Origin: Oscillospiraceae bacterium | Lineage (GTDB): Bacteria > Bacillota > Clostridia > Oscillospirales > Acutalibacteraceae | Length of the DNA stretch: 64,000 nt | Reading direction: 5' to 3' | Assembly: GCA_015066565.1 (NCBI GenBank) | Contig: SVOB01000001.1 | Span: forward strand, 124,001-188,000 | Shown: positions 33,722 to 42,217 of the stretch, in pieces | Layout: each line of letters opens with the position of its first letter | Position numbering within the stretch: position 1 is the first letter of the stretch | Notes under the pieces: generated by a model | Database searches by the model: none | What the model saw: only the letters and a program-made list of their open reading frames with translations | What the model was told of the DNA's origin: nothing | Made by a program: the position numbers and the translations under genes

Positions 33722-34723
33722 ATGGCAGGTAACGCCAATCAGAAGCTAAAGCTTCTTTATCTTGCCGATATCCTCAAACACGAAACCAACGAGGAAAACG
33801 TTCTCTCGGCGATTGATATTACGAAAAGGCTTGCCGATTACGGTATATCGTCCGAAAGAAAGTCGATTTACAGTGATATTGAAATACTGAAGGATTATGG
33901 GTTTGATATCATTTCAACCCGTTCCCCTAAATACGGTTATTTTCTCGCTTCGGGCGACTTTGAGCCGCATGAGGTAAGGCTTTTAATGGACGCTGTTCAG
34001 GCGGCGGGTTTTATAAGCAATAAAAAGACAAAGCAGCTTATTGAAAAAATTTCGGGACTTACAAACAGCTTTGACGCAAAAAAGCTTCTTGAACAGGTTT
34101 ATGTCGATTCCCGTCAGAAATCCTCAAACGAAGAGGTTTACTATTCGATTGATAAAATCAATAAGGCTATTTGTCAGGGCAATCAGATTACGCTTACTTA
34201 TATAAAGCGAGTTGTCAATGATAATAAAACGGTTTCATTCAGTGAGAAAAAGCATACAGTCAACCCTTACGCTCTTATCTGGTCTAACGACCACTATTAT
34301 CTGATTTCAAATAACGTCAAATACGATAATCTTATGCCGCTTCGTATTGACAGAATGAAAAAGGTTACGATTATTGAGGGCAGTACAATAAGACCGTTGA
34401 AAGAGGTTTCGGATTATAGCGGAAGCTTCGATTCGGCTGACTATGTTTCAAAGCATATGAATATGTTTACCGGTCAGGCAAAGCCTGTTGAGCTTATCTG
34501 CGATAACTCAATAATTGAACAGATTTTAGATAAATTCGGGGAGAGAACACCGATTTATCCGAATGACGAAAATACGTTTGTTGCGAAATTCAGCTCGGCT
34601 ATAACGGACGGACTTGTAAGCTGGATTTTGCAGTACGGTAATCTCATAAAGGTTTCTTCCCCGAGGGAGTTGAAAACGCTTGTAATTAATACAGCTAAAA
34701 GCGTTATTGATAATTATGAATAA
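33722..34723 (+). CDS. WYL-domain transcriptional regulator
   Basis: 333 residues: an N-terminal winged helix (LLYLADILKHETNEENVLSA, RKSIYSDIEILKDYG) and a WYL domain from about 145, where YALIWSNDHYYLIS carries the WSN-YYL core that matches W-Y-L positions. WYL proteins sense ligands, often nucleic acids or small molecules, and regulate transcription. GGGGG precedes the ATG. Being co-transcribed with the GH2 gene, it may control that gene; no operator was identified. Confidence 0.9.
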   Translation: MAGNANQKLKLLYLADILKHETNEENVLSAIDITKRLADYGISSERKSIYSDIEILKDYGFDIISTRSPKYGYFLASGDFEPHEVRLLMDAVQAAGFISNKKTKQLIEKISGLTNSFDAKKLLEQVYVDSRQKSSNEEVYYSIDKINKAICQGNQITLTYIKRVVNDNKTVSFSEKKHTVNPYALIWSNDHYYLISNNVKYDNLMPLRIDRMKKVTIIEGSTIRPLKEVSDYSGSFDSADYVSKHMNMFTGQAKPVELICDNSIIEQILDKFGERTPIYPNDENTFVAKFSSAITDGLVSWILQYGNLIKVSSPRELKTLVINTAKSVIDNYE

Positions 34724-34774
34724 AAATAACCGTATTTTTATGAACTTTTCGTCATTTTGCTTTTATGCTTTTAC

Positions 34775-34803
34775 TTGAAAATATAACGATATTGTTATAT
34801 AAT
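34775..34803 (+). promoter_or_regulatory. Promoter of the pgk-tpiA-gpmI operon
   Basis: TTGAAA (34775-34780), a 17-base spacer and a perfect TATAAT (34798-34803), 43 bases before the pgk ATG. A strong promoter fits highly expressed glycolytic genes. Confidence 0.75.
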
Positions 34804-34846
34804 TAACAGGTATTAATTGACAGTTCAAATGAAAGGATGTATTCGA

Positions 34847-36058
34847 ATGAATGTTTTAAACAAAAAAACAGTTGAAGACCTCAACGTAAAGGGCAAAAAG
34901 GTTCTTGTACGTTGCGATTTTAACGTTCCGCTTAAGGAAGGGGTTATTACCGACGAAAACAGAATTGTTGCCGCTCTTCCGACAATCAACTATCTTCTTG
35001 ACAACGGCGCAAAGGTTATTCTCTGCTCTCACCTCGGTAAGCCGAAGGGTGAGCCGAAGCCTGAGTTTTCACTCGCTCCCGTTGCGAAAAGACTTTCCGA
35101 AAAGCTCGGTAAAGACGTTGTTTTTGCCGCTGACGATAACGTAGTCGGCGAAAACGCAAAGAAGGCTGTTGCCGAAATGAAAGACGGCGACGTAGTTCTT
35201 CTTCAGAACACAAGATACCGTGTCGAAGAGACAAAGAACGTTGAGACTTTCTCAAAAGAGCTTGCTTCTCTTGCTGACATTTTTGTAAACGATGCTTTCG
35301 GCGCTGCTCACAGAGCTCACTGCTCGACAGTCGGTGTTGCTGAATTTGTTAGTGAATCCGCTGTCGGTTATCTTATGCAGAAGGAGCTTAAGTTCCTCGG
35401 CGCAGCAGTTGAAAATCCGGTACGTCCTTTCGTAACTATTCTCGGCGGCGCTAAGGTTTCGGATAAACTCGCTGTTATTGACAACCTTCTCAATAAGGCT
35501 GATACGCTTATTATCGGCGGCGGTATGGCTTATACCTTCCTTAAGGCTAAGGGCTATGAGGTCGGTATTTCACTTGTTGATGACGAAAAGCTTGAGTATT
35601 GCGCTAACTGCCTTAAGTTAGCCGAAGAAAAGGGTGTTAAGCTTCTTCTTCCCGTTGACTGCGTTTGCGCTTCTCATTTCCCGAATCCCATAGACGAAGA
35701 ACTTGATGTTAAGGTTGTTACCGATGAGGAAATGCCCGCTGATATGATGGGTCTTGATATCGGTCCCAAGACTGCTGAACTTTTCGCTTCAGAGGTCAAG
35801 AACGCTAAGACGGTTGTATGGAACGGTCCTATGGGCGTTTCCGAAAACAAACAGCTTGCTAACGGTACAATAGCAGTTGCTAAGGCACTTGCCGAAACAG
35901 ACGCTACAACAATTATCGGCGGCGGCGACTCGGCTGCGGCTGTAAATAATCTCGGCTTTGGCGATAAGATGAGCCACATTTCCACAGGCGGCGGCGCTTC
36001 TCTTGAATTCCTTGAGGGCAAAGAGCTTCCCGGTATTGTTTGCGTTGACGATAAATAA
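34847..36058 (+). CDS. pgk: Phosphoglycerate kinase
   Basis: Converts 1,3-bisphosphoglycerate and ADP to 3-phosphoglycerate and ATP. 403 residues, normal length. [46 protein letters not shown] and the nucleotide-site WNGPMGVSE and GGGDSAAA are intact. ATG 34847 has AAAGGA upstream; a frame opening at 34817 falls near the predicted transcript start and is rejected. Heads a three-gene lower-glycolysis operon; gap and eno are not in the window. Confidence 0.98.
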   Translation: MNVLNKKTVEDLNVKGKKVLVRCDFNVPLKEGVITDENRIVAALPTINYLLDNGAKVILCSHLGKPKGEPKPEFSLAPVAKRLSEKLGKDVVFAADDNVVGENAKKAVAEMKDGDVVLLQNTRYRVEETKNVETFSKELASLADIFVNDAFGAAHRAHCSTVGVAEFVSESAVGYLMQKELKFLGAAVENPVRPFVTILGGAKVSDKLAVIDNLLNKADTLIIGGGMAYTFLKAKGYEVGISLVDDEKLEYCANCLKLAEEKGVKLLLPVDCVCASHFPNPIDEELDVKVVTDEEMPADMMGLDIGPKTAELFASEVKNAKTVVWNGPMGVSENKQLANGTIAVAKALAETDATTIIGGGDSAAAVNNLGFGDKMSHISTGGGASLEFLEGKELPGIVCVDDK

Positions 36059-36074
36059 TCAATAATTAATTAAA

Positions 36075-36100
36075 TTAGGCGAAGTTACGGCTTCGCCTAA
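36075..36100. other. Hairpin in the pgk-tpiA intergenic region
   Basis: TTAGGCGAAG, loop TTACGG, CTTCGCCTAA. No T run follows on the plus strand, so it is unlikely to stop transcription fully. It may be an mRNA processing or stability element between two glycolytic genes. Confidence 0.6.
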
Positions 36101-36126
36101 AATACTGTAATATAGGAGATATTATT

Positions 36127-36894
36127 ATGAAAAAATCAGTTCGCAGAGCAGTTATCGCAGGTAACTGGAAAATGAATAACACACCTTCTCAGGCAAAGGC
36201 TCTTATTGAGGAAATGAAACCTCTTGTTGCTGACGCTGACTGTGACGTTGTTCTTTGTGTTCCTTTTATTGACATTCCCGCCGCTATTGAAGCAACAAAG
36301 GGTTCTAATATTAAAATCGGCGCTGAAAACATTCATTTCAAAGCTTCGGGCGCTTATACAGGCGAGGTTTCGGCTGATATGCTTAAGGAAGCAGGCGTTG
36401 AGTATGTTGTTATCGGTCACAGCGAAAGAAGACAGTATTTCGGCGAGACCGACCAGACTGTTAACCTTCGCACTATAGCTGCCGTAAACGCAGGCTTCAA
36501 GGCTATCGTTTGTGTCGGTGAAACACTTGAGCAGAGAGAGCTCGGCTATACCGAAACTCTTCTTAAGTATCAGACAAAGATGGCTCTTACAAACATTGAC
36601 GAAAAAGACCTTGACAAAATCATTATCGCTTATGAACCCGTATGGGCTATCGGTACAGGCGTAACGGCTACTGCCGACCAGGCTGACGAGGGTAACGGTT
36701 TTGTTCGCGCGGCTATCGCTGAAAAATACGGTGAGGAAGCTGCTGAAAAAGTTACTGTTCAGTACGGCGGTTCAATGAACCCGAAGAACGCTGATGAGCT
36801 TGTCAGCAAAATCAACGTTGACGGCGGTCTTATCGGCGGCGCTTCGCTTAAGGCTAACGATTTCGCAGCTATTGTTAAGGCTGCTTCTAAATAA
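36127..36894 (+). CDS. tpiA: Triosephosphate isomerase
   Basis: Interconverts dihydroxyacetone phosphate and glyceraldehyde-3-phosphate. 255 residues with the full active site: Lys in GNWKMN, His in VIGHSERR, Glu in AYEPVWAIGTG, and the phosphate loop GGSMNPKN and GGASL. GGAG lies 9 bases before the ATG. gpmI begins 14 bases after it. Confidence 0.98.
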   Translation: MKKSVRRAVIAGNWKMNNTPSQAKALIEEMKPLVADADCDVVLCVPFIDIPAAIEATKGSNIKIGAENIHFKASGAYTGEVSADMLKEAGVEYVVIGHSERRQYFGETDQTVNLRTIAAVNAGFKAIVCVGETLEQRELGYTETLLKYQTKMALTNIDEKDLDKIIIAYEPVWAIGTGVTATADQADEGNGFVRAAIAEKYGEEAAEKVTVQYGGSMNPKNADELVSKINVDGGLIGGASLKANDFAAIVKAASK

Positions 36895-36908
36895 TCAGAG
36901 GTAAAAGA

Positions 36909-38447
36909 ATGAAAACTCCTTATTTGTTATGTATAATGGACGGCTTCGGATATAATCCCGATTCATACGGTAACGCTATCAGAGCCGCTAAAAAGCCCAA
37001 TCTTGACCGAATTTTCAGCGAGTATCCGACTACGCTTATCGGCGCTTCGGGTATGGATGTCGGTCTCCCCGACGGTCAGATGGGTAACTCCGAGGTCGGC
37101 CACACCAATATCGGCGCAGGCAGAGTTGTTTATCAGGAACTTACACGCATTACCAAGTCAATTCAGGACGGCGATTTCTTTGAAAACGAAGTAATCGTAA
37201 AAGCAGTCGATAATGCGCTTGAAAACGGTACTGCGCTTCATCTTATAGGTCTTCTTTCCGACGGCGGCGTTCACTCTCACAATACCCATCTCTACGCTTT
37301 TCTTGAACTCGCAAAGAGAAAGGGTCTCGACAGAGTTTATGTTCACTGCCTTCTTGACGGACGTGACGTTCCTCCCGCTTCGGGCGTTGAATATATTGAA
37401 CAGCTTGAAGAAAAGTTCAATGAAATCGGCGTAGGTAAAATCGCTACCGTTATGGGAAGATTTTACGCTATGGACAGAGATAATCTCTGGGACAGAGTAG
37501 GAAAAGCCTATAACGCTATGGTAAACGGCGAGGGAATTCAGGCTGACAGTGCTGTTGAGGCAGTTAAGGCGTCTTATGAAACAATTGACGAGGACGGAAA
37601 GCACCTTACCGACGAATTTGTTATTCCCACCGTTATTAATAAAGACGGTATGATAAAGGCTAACGATTCTGTTATATTCTTTAATTTCAGACCGGACAGA
37701 GCAAGGGAAATTACAAGGTCTTTTGTTGACCCTGAATTTACAGGATTTGAAAGAAAAGAGTTCTTCCCGCTTTACTATGTCTGCATGACCCAGTACGACG
37801 CTCTTATGCCCAACGTTGAGGTTGCGTTCAAGCCCGAGTCGCTTGTTAACACAATGGGCGAGTATCTTTCAAACCTCGGTAAAACCCAGCTTCGTATTGC
37901 CGAAACGCAGAAATATGCTCATGTAACATTCTTTTTCAACGGAGGAAGAGAGAAGCAATATAAGGGTGAAGACAGAATTCTTATTGATTCTCCTAAGATT
38001 TCTACCTTTGACCTTAAGCCCGAAATGAGCGCTTATGAGGTTACGGATGCGCTTGTTCCTAAAATCAAGAGCGGCGAATATGATTTAATTGTTCTTAACT
38101 ACGCTAACTGCGATATGGTAGGTCATACAGGTATCTTTGACGCTGCAGTTAAGGCTGTTGAAGCTGTTGACGAATGTGTCGGCAGGGTAGTTGACGCTGT
38201 TCTTGAAATGGGCGGCGCAGTTCTTCTTACGGCTGACCACGGAAACGCAGATAAGATGCTTGAGGCAGACGGTACTCCGTTCACGGCTCATACAACAAAT
38301 CTTGTTCCGCTTTCCTGCATCGGCAGAGGTCAGGTTAAGCTCAAAAAAGAAGGCGGCAGACTTTGTGACTTAAGCCCGACTCTTCTTGACCTTATGGGAA
38401 TTGAACAGCCCAAGGAAATGACAGGCGTTTCACTTATCGAGAAATAA
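36909..38447 (+). CDS. gpmI: 2,3-bisphosphoglycerate-independent phosphoglycerate mutase
   Basis: Manganese-dependent conversion of 3- to 2-phosphoglycerate through a phosphoserine. 512 residues. The N-terminal metal Asp lies in CIMDGFGY; GQMGNSEVGHTNIGAG carries the nucleophile Ser; LLSDGGVHSH and HCLLDGRD are substrate-loop motifs; LTADHGNADKM and FTAHTTN supply the remaining metal ligands. GAGGT precedes the ATG. Ends with a strong terminator. Confidence 0.97.
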   Translation: MKTPYLLCIMDGFGYNPDSYGNAIRAAKKPNLDRIFSEYPTTLIGASGMDVGLPDGQMGNSEVGHTNIGAGRVVYQELTRITKSIQDGDFFENEVIVKAVDNALENGTALHLIGLLSDGGVHSHNTHLYAFLELAKRKGLDRVYVHCLLDGRDVPPASGVEYIEQLEEKFNEIGVGKIATVMGRFYAMDRDNLWDRVGKAYNAMVNGEGIQADSAVEAVKASYETIDEDGKHLTDEFVIPTVINKDGMIKANDSVIFFNFRPDRAREITRSFVDPEFTGFERKEFFPLYYVCMTQYDALMPNVEVAFKPESLVNTMGEYLSNLGKTQLRIAETQKYAHVTFFFNGGREKQYKGEDRILIDSPKISTFDLKPEMSAYEVTDALVPKIKSGEYDLIVLNYANCDMVGHTGIFDAAVKAVEAVDECVGRVVDAVLEMGGAVLLTADHGNADKMLEADGTPFTAHTTNLVPLSCIGRGQVKLKKEGGRLCDLSPTLLDLMGIEQPKEMTGVSLIEK

Positions 38448-38460
38448 GATTTAAAAACTA

Positions 38461-38497
38461 AAGAGCGTGACCTTATAAAAGGTTACGCTCTTTTTTT
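38461..38497 (+). terminator. Terminator of the pgk-tpiA-gpmI operon
   Basis: AAGAGCGTGACCTT, short loop, AAGGTTACGCTCTT with one mismatch, followed by seven or more T. Confidence 0.9.
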
Positions 38498-38498
38498 C

Positions 38499-38527
38499 TT
38501 GACTTATTGAAAAAAAAGTCATATTAT
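38499..38527 (+). promoter_or_regulatory. Promoter of the AbrB-like gene
   Basis: TTGACT (38499-38504), a 17-base spacer and TATTAT (38522-38527), beginning directly after the preceding terminator's T run. Confidence 0.7.
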
Positions 38528-38571
38528 GATAGGTAAATGTGGGAAAAATGGCATTTATTGGAGGAAAGAGT

Positions 38572-38820
38572 ATGAAATCGACGAGTTTTGTCAGAAAGGT
38601 TGACGAAGCAGGGAGAATTGTACTTCCTAAAGAATTGAGAAAAAAGTTTCATCTTATAGAAAATGAAAGTTCGCTTGAATTTTTTGTAAATGAAGATTCA
38701 ATTATATTAAAAAAATATGAGCCTTCCTGTATGTTCTGTAATAGGGTGGAGGATACGGTTGAATTTGAAGGCGTCAAAATCTGTAAAAACTGTATTGAAA
38801 AGTTGAATAAACTCAAATAA
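38572..38820 (+). CDS. AbrB/SpoVT-type regulator with C-terminal CxxC pairs
   Basis: 82 residues. The N-terminal swapped-hairpin DNA-binding domain shows FVRKVDEAGRIVLPKELRKKF and EDSIILKKYEP. The C-terminal ~25 residues hold CMFC and CKNC, a small zinc-ribbon-like end common in clostridial AbrB proteins. It likely acts as a dimeric transition-state type regulator. ATG 38572 follows GGAGGAAAG. It is a single-gene unit between a terminator and a bidirectional terminator; targets are unknown. Confidence 0.9.
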   Translation: MKSTSFVRKVDEAGRIVLPKELRKKFHLIENESSLEFFVNEDSIILKKYEPSCMFCNRVEDTVEFEGVKICKNCIEKLNKLK

Positions 38821-38822
38821 AT

Positions 38823-38857
38823 AAAAGGGACACGAACAAACCGTGTCCCTTTTATTT
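38823..38857. terminator. Bidirectional terminator between AbrB-like and SCP2 genes
   Basis: AAAAGGGACACG, 7-base loop, CGTGTCCCTTTT with T-rich flank; mirror use for the convergent minus-strand gene. Confidence 0.9.
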
Positions 38858-38867
38858 TAAATATTGA

Positions 38868-39191
38868 TTATTTTGCAAGCTTAAGAACTGTTAAGACAGA
38901 ACTGATATCGCCGTCTACCTGAACCTTACCGCTGTTATAAGCAACTTCAGCGTCAAGCTTACCTTCGAGAAGCTTAATAAGGTTTGTCGGATTAACTGTT
39001 ACAATAGCGTTATGATCATAGTAATCATAAGGCTCAACATTGATCTGATGATCCTTAACTTCGATATAGAAGATGCCCTGTGTGTTTTTACCCTCAAGGT
39101 TAATCTGAAGAGCAACTACGCCGTCGATTTTAGAAGCATCCGAGTCAACAAACTTGCTGCGTACCTTTGAAACAACCTGCTCGTATGTCAT
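38868..39191 (-). CDS. SCP2 sterol-binding-fold protein
   Basis: 107 residues forming a stand-alone SCP2-like domain: a GKNTQGIFYIEVKD beta region, ATVTVNPTN-like NAIVTVNPTNLIKLLEGKL and VQVDGDIS near the end. Such proteins have a hydrophobic pocket for lipids or other apolar ligands. In clostridia small cytosolic versions are common and uncharacterised. AAAGGA precedes the ATG at about 10 bases. Own promoter and terminator. Confidence 0.85.
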   Translation of the reverse strand: MTYEQVVSKVRSKFVDSDASKIDGVVALQINLEGKNTQGIFYIEVKDHQINVEPYDYYDHNAIVTVNPTNLIKLLEGKLDAEVAYNSGKVQVDGDISSVLTVLKLAK

Positions 39192-39224
39192 CGATTATCA
39201 TTCCTTTCTTAAAATTTCGCTGAA

Positions 39225-39253
39225 ATAATAGCACAACGCATTTAGTTTTTCAA
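39225..39253 (-). promoter_or_regulatory. Promoter of the SCP2 gene
   Basis: On the minus strand TTGAAA (39253-39248), a 17-base spacer and TATTAT (39230-39225), about 34 bases upstream of the ATG. Confidence 0.65.
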
Positions 39254-39323
39254 GGGGAAATTTGTAAAACGGAAATTTGAACAAAAAAACTTGAATTTTC
39301 CTTAAAAAATCATCACTTTTTTA

Positions 39324-39352
39324 ATGACATTTTTAAAGAATTATAGTATAAT
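39324..39352 (+). promoter_or_regulatory. Promoter of the hydrolase-miaB-mutS run
   Basis: ATGACA (39324-39329), a 17-base spacer and TATAAT (39347-39352), 32 bases before the hydrolase ATG. It may drive the long co-directional run that follows. Confidence 0.65.
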
Positions 39353-39384
39353 ACAATAAATATGTAATTTTTGAGGTGAGTAAA

Positions 39385-40335
39385 ATGTCTGTTATAAGAA
39401 AAGAAGCGTATTTCAACTCGTCAACCGGTGAAAACACTATACGAACTCTTATCTGGCAGGACGATGAAATTAAGCCTAAGGCTGTTGTTCAGATTTCTCA
39501 CGGTATGGCGGAACATATCGGAAGATATGACGATTTCGCGCGTTTTCTTGTTTTAAACGGTTTTGTTGTTTGCGGCAACGACCATTTAGGACACGGACTT
39601 TCCGTCAACTCGCCTTATGATTACGGTTATTTCAGTGAGTTTGACGGCGACAAGAGATTAGTTGATGATATGCACATTCTCACCCATATTATGAAAAAAC
39701 GCTATCCCGACATTCCCTATATACTTTTCGGTCACAGTATGGGCTCTCTTTGCGCAAGAGTTTACGCTATGCATTTCGGCAGTGAAATTGACGGAGTGGT
39801 ATTTTGCGGAACTTTAAATGTACCGTCGTTTTCTCCTGTACTCATACCTCTTCTTGATAAACTTGTTGACAGGTTCGGCGCTCACGCTGATATGGAAAAA
39901 ATCGTTTCTGCAGTTCAGAAGGCGCAGGTTATTCTCACAAAGGATGAACGCGCGGCAGTTTCGTGGCTCAGCACTAACGCTGAAAACTGGGATAATTACG
40001 AAGAAGACGAAATGTGCGGCTTCCCGTTTAAGCTCGGCGGTTACAGAGACCTTGTCGCTCTCGCCTGTGAAGCTTGTGAAAGCGATTGGGCTGAACTTAT
40101 TCCCGTAGGTTTACCGATTATGGTTATTTCAGGCGCGCTTGACCCGATTAGCTTTAACGGCAGAACCGCTTTGAAAGCCTCCGACCAGCTGGCTATTGCC
40201 GGTCATGAGGTCGAGCCTATTCTTTATCCGGGTAATAAACACGAAATTCTTAATGAGAAAGATAATGACGTTGTTTATAACGATATTCTTAAGTTCTTTA
40301 ATTCAATTGTTGATAATTCGGAGGTTACGGCTTGA
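39385..40335 (+). CDS. Alpha/beta hydrolase (monoglyceride lipase/lysophospholipase-like)
   Basis: 316 residues of the serine hydrolase fold. Catalytic Ser in FGHSMGSLCARV near residue 115, Asp in ISGALDPI, and His in GNKHEILNE; the oxyanion strand reads QISHGMAEHIGRY. It probably hydrolyses lipid esters in the cytoplasm, as no signal peptide is seen. ATG 39385 has GAGGTGAG upstream; the GTG at 39376 is inside that site. It overlaps miaB by 4 bases. Confidence 0.9.
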   Translation: MSVIRKEAYFNSSTGENTIRTLIWQDDEIKPKAVVQISHGMAEHIGRYDDFARFLVLNGFVVCGNDHLGHGLSVNSPYDYGYFSEFDGDKRLVDDMHILTHIMKKRYPDIPYILFGHSMGSLCARVYAMHFGSEIDGVVFCGTLNVPSFSPVLIPLLDKLVDRFGAHADMEKIVSAVQKAQVILTKDERAAVSWLSTNAENWDNYEEDEMCGFPFKLGGYRDLVALACEACESDWAELIPVGLPIMVISGALDPISFNGRTALKASDQLAIAGHEVEPILYPGNKHEILNEKDNDVVYNDILKFFNSIVDNSEVTA

Positions 40336-41741
40336 GTAATTCAGCAGTAAGTGAAAACGACATTTTTCTTCAGAAGCAGTTTACAATAAAGGTTCAGAGC
40401 ATACTTGCTTCAAGATATGATAAAAAGCCTCTCGCTTTTGTTCATACATACGGCTGTCAGGGTAATGTTGCCGACAGCGAAAGAATTAAGGGTATGCTTT
40501 CCGAAATGGGCTACGGCTTTACCGATAAAGTTGAAGAAGCTGATTTTGTTCTTTATAACACCTGCGCTGTGCGAGAACACGCTGAGGACAGGGTTTTCGG
40601 TAACGTCGGCGCGCTTAAAGCTTTTAAAAAGGAAAAGCCCGGAATGAAAATTGCTCTTTGCGGTTGTATGATGCAACAGCAGCATATCAGAGATAAAATG
40701 TTTAAAAGCTATCCTTATGTTGACCTTGTTTTCGGTACTCACGCTATTTATAAATTCCCTCAGCTTATGTTTGAAATGCTTTCAGGCGGTAAGAGGGTTT
40801 ATTTTGCACCGGATGACAACGGTATAATAATGGAGGATGTTCCGGTTCTTCGCGATAAAGATTCAAAAGCCTGGCTTCCTATTATGTACGGCTGTAATAA
40901 TTTCTGTACTTACTGTATCGTTCCTTATGTCAGGGGAAGGGAGAGAAGCCGCGAGCCTCAGAGAATTATCAATGAAGCTAAGGAATTGATTTCACAGGGC
41001 TTTAAGGACATTACTCTTTTAGGTCAGAATGTTAATTCGTACGGTAAGAACACCGATTTTAATATGGATTTTGCCGATTTGTTAAGAGAGATTAATTCTC
41101 TTGACGGCGATTTTATTCTTCGCTTTATGACTTCGCACCCGAAAGACTGTACGAAAAAGCTTCTTGATACTATGGCTGAATGTGATAAGGTTGCGAAGCA
41201 TATTCATCTTCCGTTCCAGTCGGGCAATAACAGAATTCTTAAAGCTATGAACAGACATTATACCCGTGAACAGTATCTTGAGCTTATTGACTACGCTAAA
41301 AAGGTTATGCCCGATATTTCAATAACAAGCGACGTTATTGTCGGTTTTCCGGGTGAAACAACCGAAGAATTCAACGACACATTATCGCTTATAAGCGAGG
41401 TTGAATTCACTTCGCTTTTCACGTTTATTTATTCAAAGCGTGAGGGAACTCCCGCCGCCAAAATGGATGACCCGATTACTAAAGAAGAAAAGTCAAGACG
41501 TTTTAAAGAGCTTTGTGATTTACAGGAATCTATTGCCGCGAAACGCACTGCGAAAATGAACGGAAAGACTTATAGAGTTTTGGTTGAGGGAAGAAGCAAA
41601 AACGATTCTTCTCTTTTATCGGGAAGAACTGACGGAAATGTTATTATTGAATTTTCGGGTTCTGACGAATTAATTGGGAAATATATTCTTGTCAAGGTTA
41701 CTCAGCCTCTTAACTGGATTGTAAGAGGCGAGGTTGAATAA
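40332..41741 (+). CDS. miaB: tRNA-2-methylthio-N6-dimethylallyladenosine synthase MiaB
   Basis: Radical-SAM methylthiotransferase modifying A37 of tRNAs already carrying the isopentenyl group made by MiaA. 469 residues. The N-terminal domain holds three Cys for one cluster (THGCQGN, NTCAVREH, CGCMMQQ); the radical-SAM triad is CNNFCTYCIVPYVRGRE; a TRAM domain ends the protein. The TTG start at 40332 follows GGAGG and overlaps the hydrolase stop. Its partner miaA lies at 46666 in the same run. Confidence 0.96.
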   Translation: MSNSAVSENDIFLQKQFTIKVQSILASRYDKKPLAFVHTYGCQGNVADSERIKGMLSEMGYGFTDKVEEADFVLYNTCAVREHAEDRVFGNVGALKAFKKEKPGMKIALCGCMMQQQHIRDKMFKSYPYVDLVFGTHAIYKFPQLMFEMLSGGKRVYFAPDDNGIIMEDVPVLRDKDSKAWLPIMYGCNNFCTYCIVPYVRGRERSREPQRIINEAKELISQGFKDITLLGQNVNSYGKNTDFNMDFADLLREINSLDGDFILRFMTSHPKDCTKKLLDTMAECDKVAKHIHLPFQSGNNRILKAMNRHYTREQYLELIDYAKKVMPDISITSDVIVGFPGETTEEFNDTLSLISEVEFTSLFTFIYSKREGTPAAKMDDPITKEEKSRRFKELCDLQESIAAKRTAKMNGKTYRVLVEGRSKNDSSLLSGRTDGNVIIEFSGSDELIGKYILVKVTQPLNWIVRGEVE

Positions 41742-41765
41742 AAAATATTTAAGGAGTTTTTAAAA

Positions 41766-42188
41766 ATGGAAGAAGTAATTAAACTTACAAGAGAATTGGG
41801 AAAAGCAATTCAGAAAAACGAGAAATATCTCAACTATGTTGAAGCAAGGAAGGCTAACGACGCCGATGAAGAATTAACAGGTCTTATCGGCAAGATTAAT
41901 CTTATTCAGGCTTCTTATCAGCAGGAAGCTTCACGCGAGGACGCAAGCGAAGATAAGATGAAGGCCTATGACGAAGAATTCCGTCAGGTATACGCTCAGA
42001 TTATGATGAACAAGACAATGCAGAATTTCGAGGCAAGCCGTAAAGAAGTTGACGATATGATGAATTATCTTACAGGTATTCTCGCTCTCTGCGTTAACGG
42101 CGAGGACCCCGATACCTGTGAGCCCCAGCCGGCAAGTTGTTCAGGTTCATGTGATTCCTGCTCAAGCAACTGCGGTTCAGCTGAATAA
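41766..42188 (+). CDS. YlbF/YmcA-family regulator with Cys-rich tail
   Basis: 140 residues. A helical YlbF/YmcA domain (about 1-115) is followed by a tail with six cysteines in about 23 residues (CEP...SCSGSCDSCSSNC). In Bacillus YlbF, YmcA and YaaT form an iron-sulfur complex that affects RNase Y-dependent RNA maturation. ymcA also lies beside the miaB homologue ymcB there, with mutS-mutL close by, so the position is conserved. AGGAG precedes the ATG. The tail could bind a cluster. Confidence 0.85.
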   Translation: MEEVIKLTRELGKAIQKNEKYLNYVEARKANDADEELTGLIGKINLIQASYQQEASREDASEDKMKAYDEEFRQVYAQIMMNKTMQNFEASRKEVDDMMNYLTGILALCVNGEDPDTCEPQPASCSGSCDSCSSNCGSAE

Positions 42189-42217
42189 TCGATTATTATT
42201 AAAGGATGTGAAGCAAA

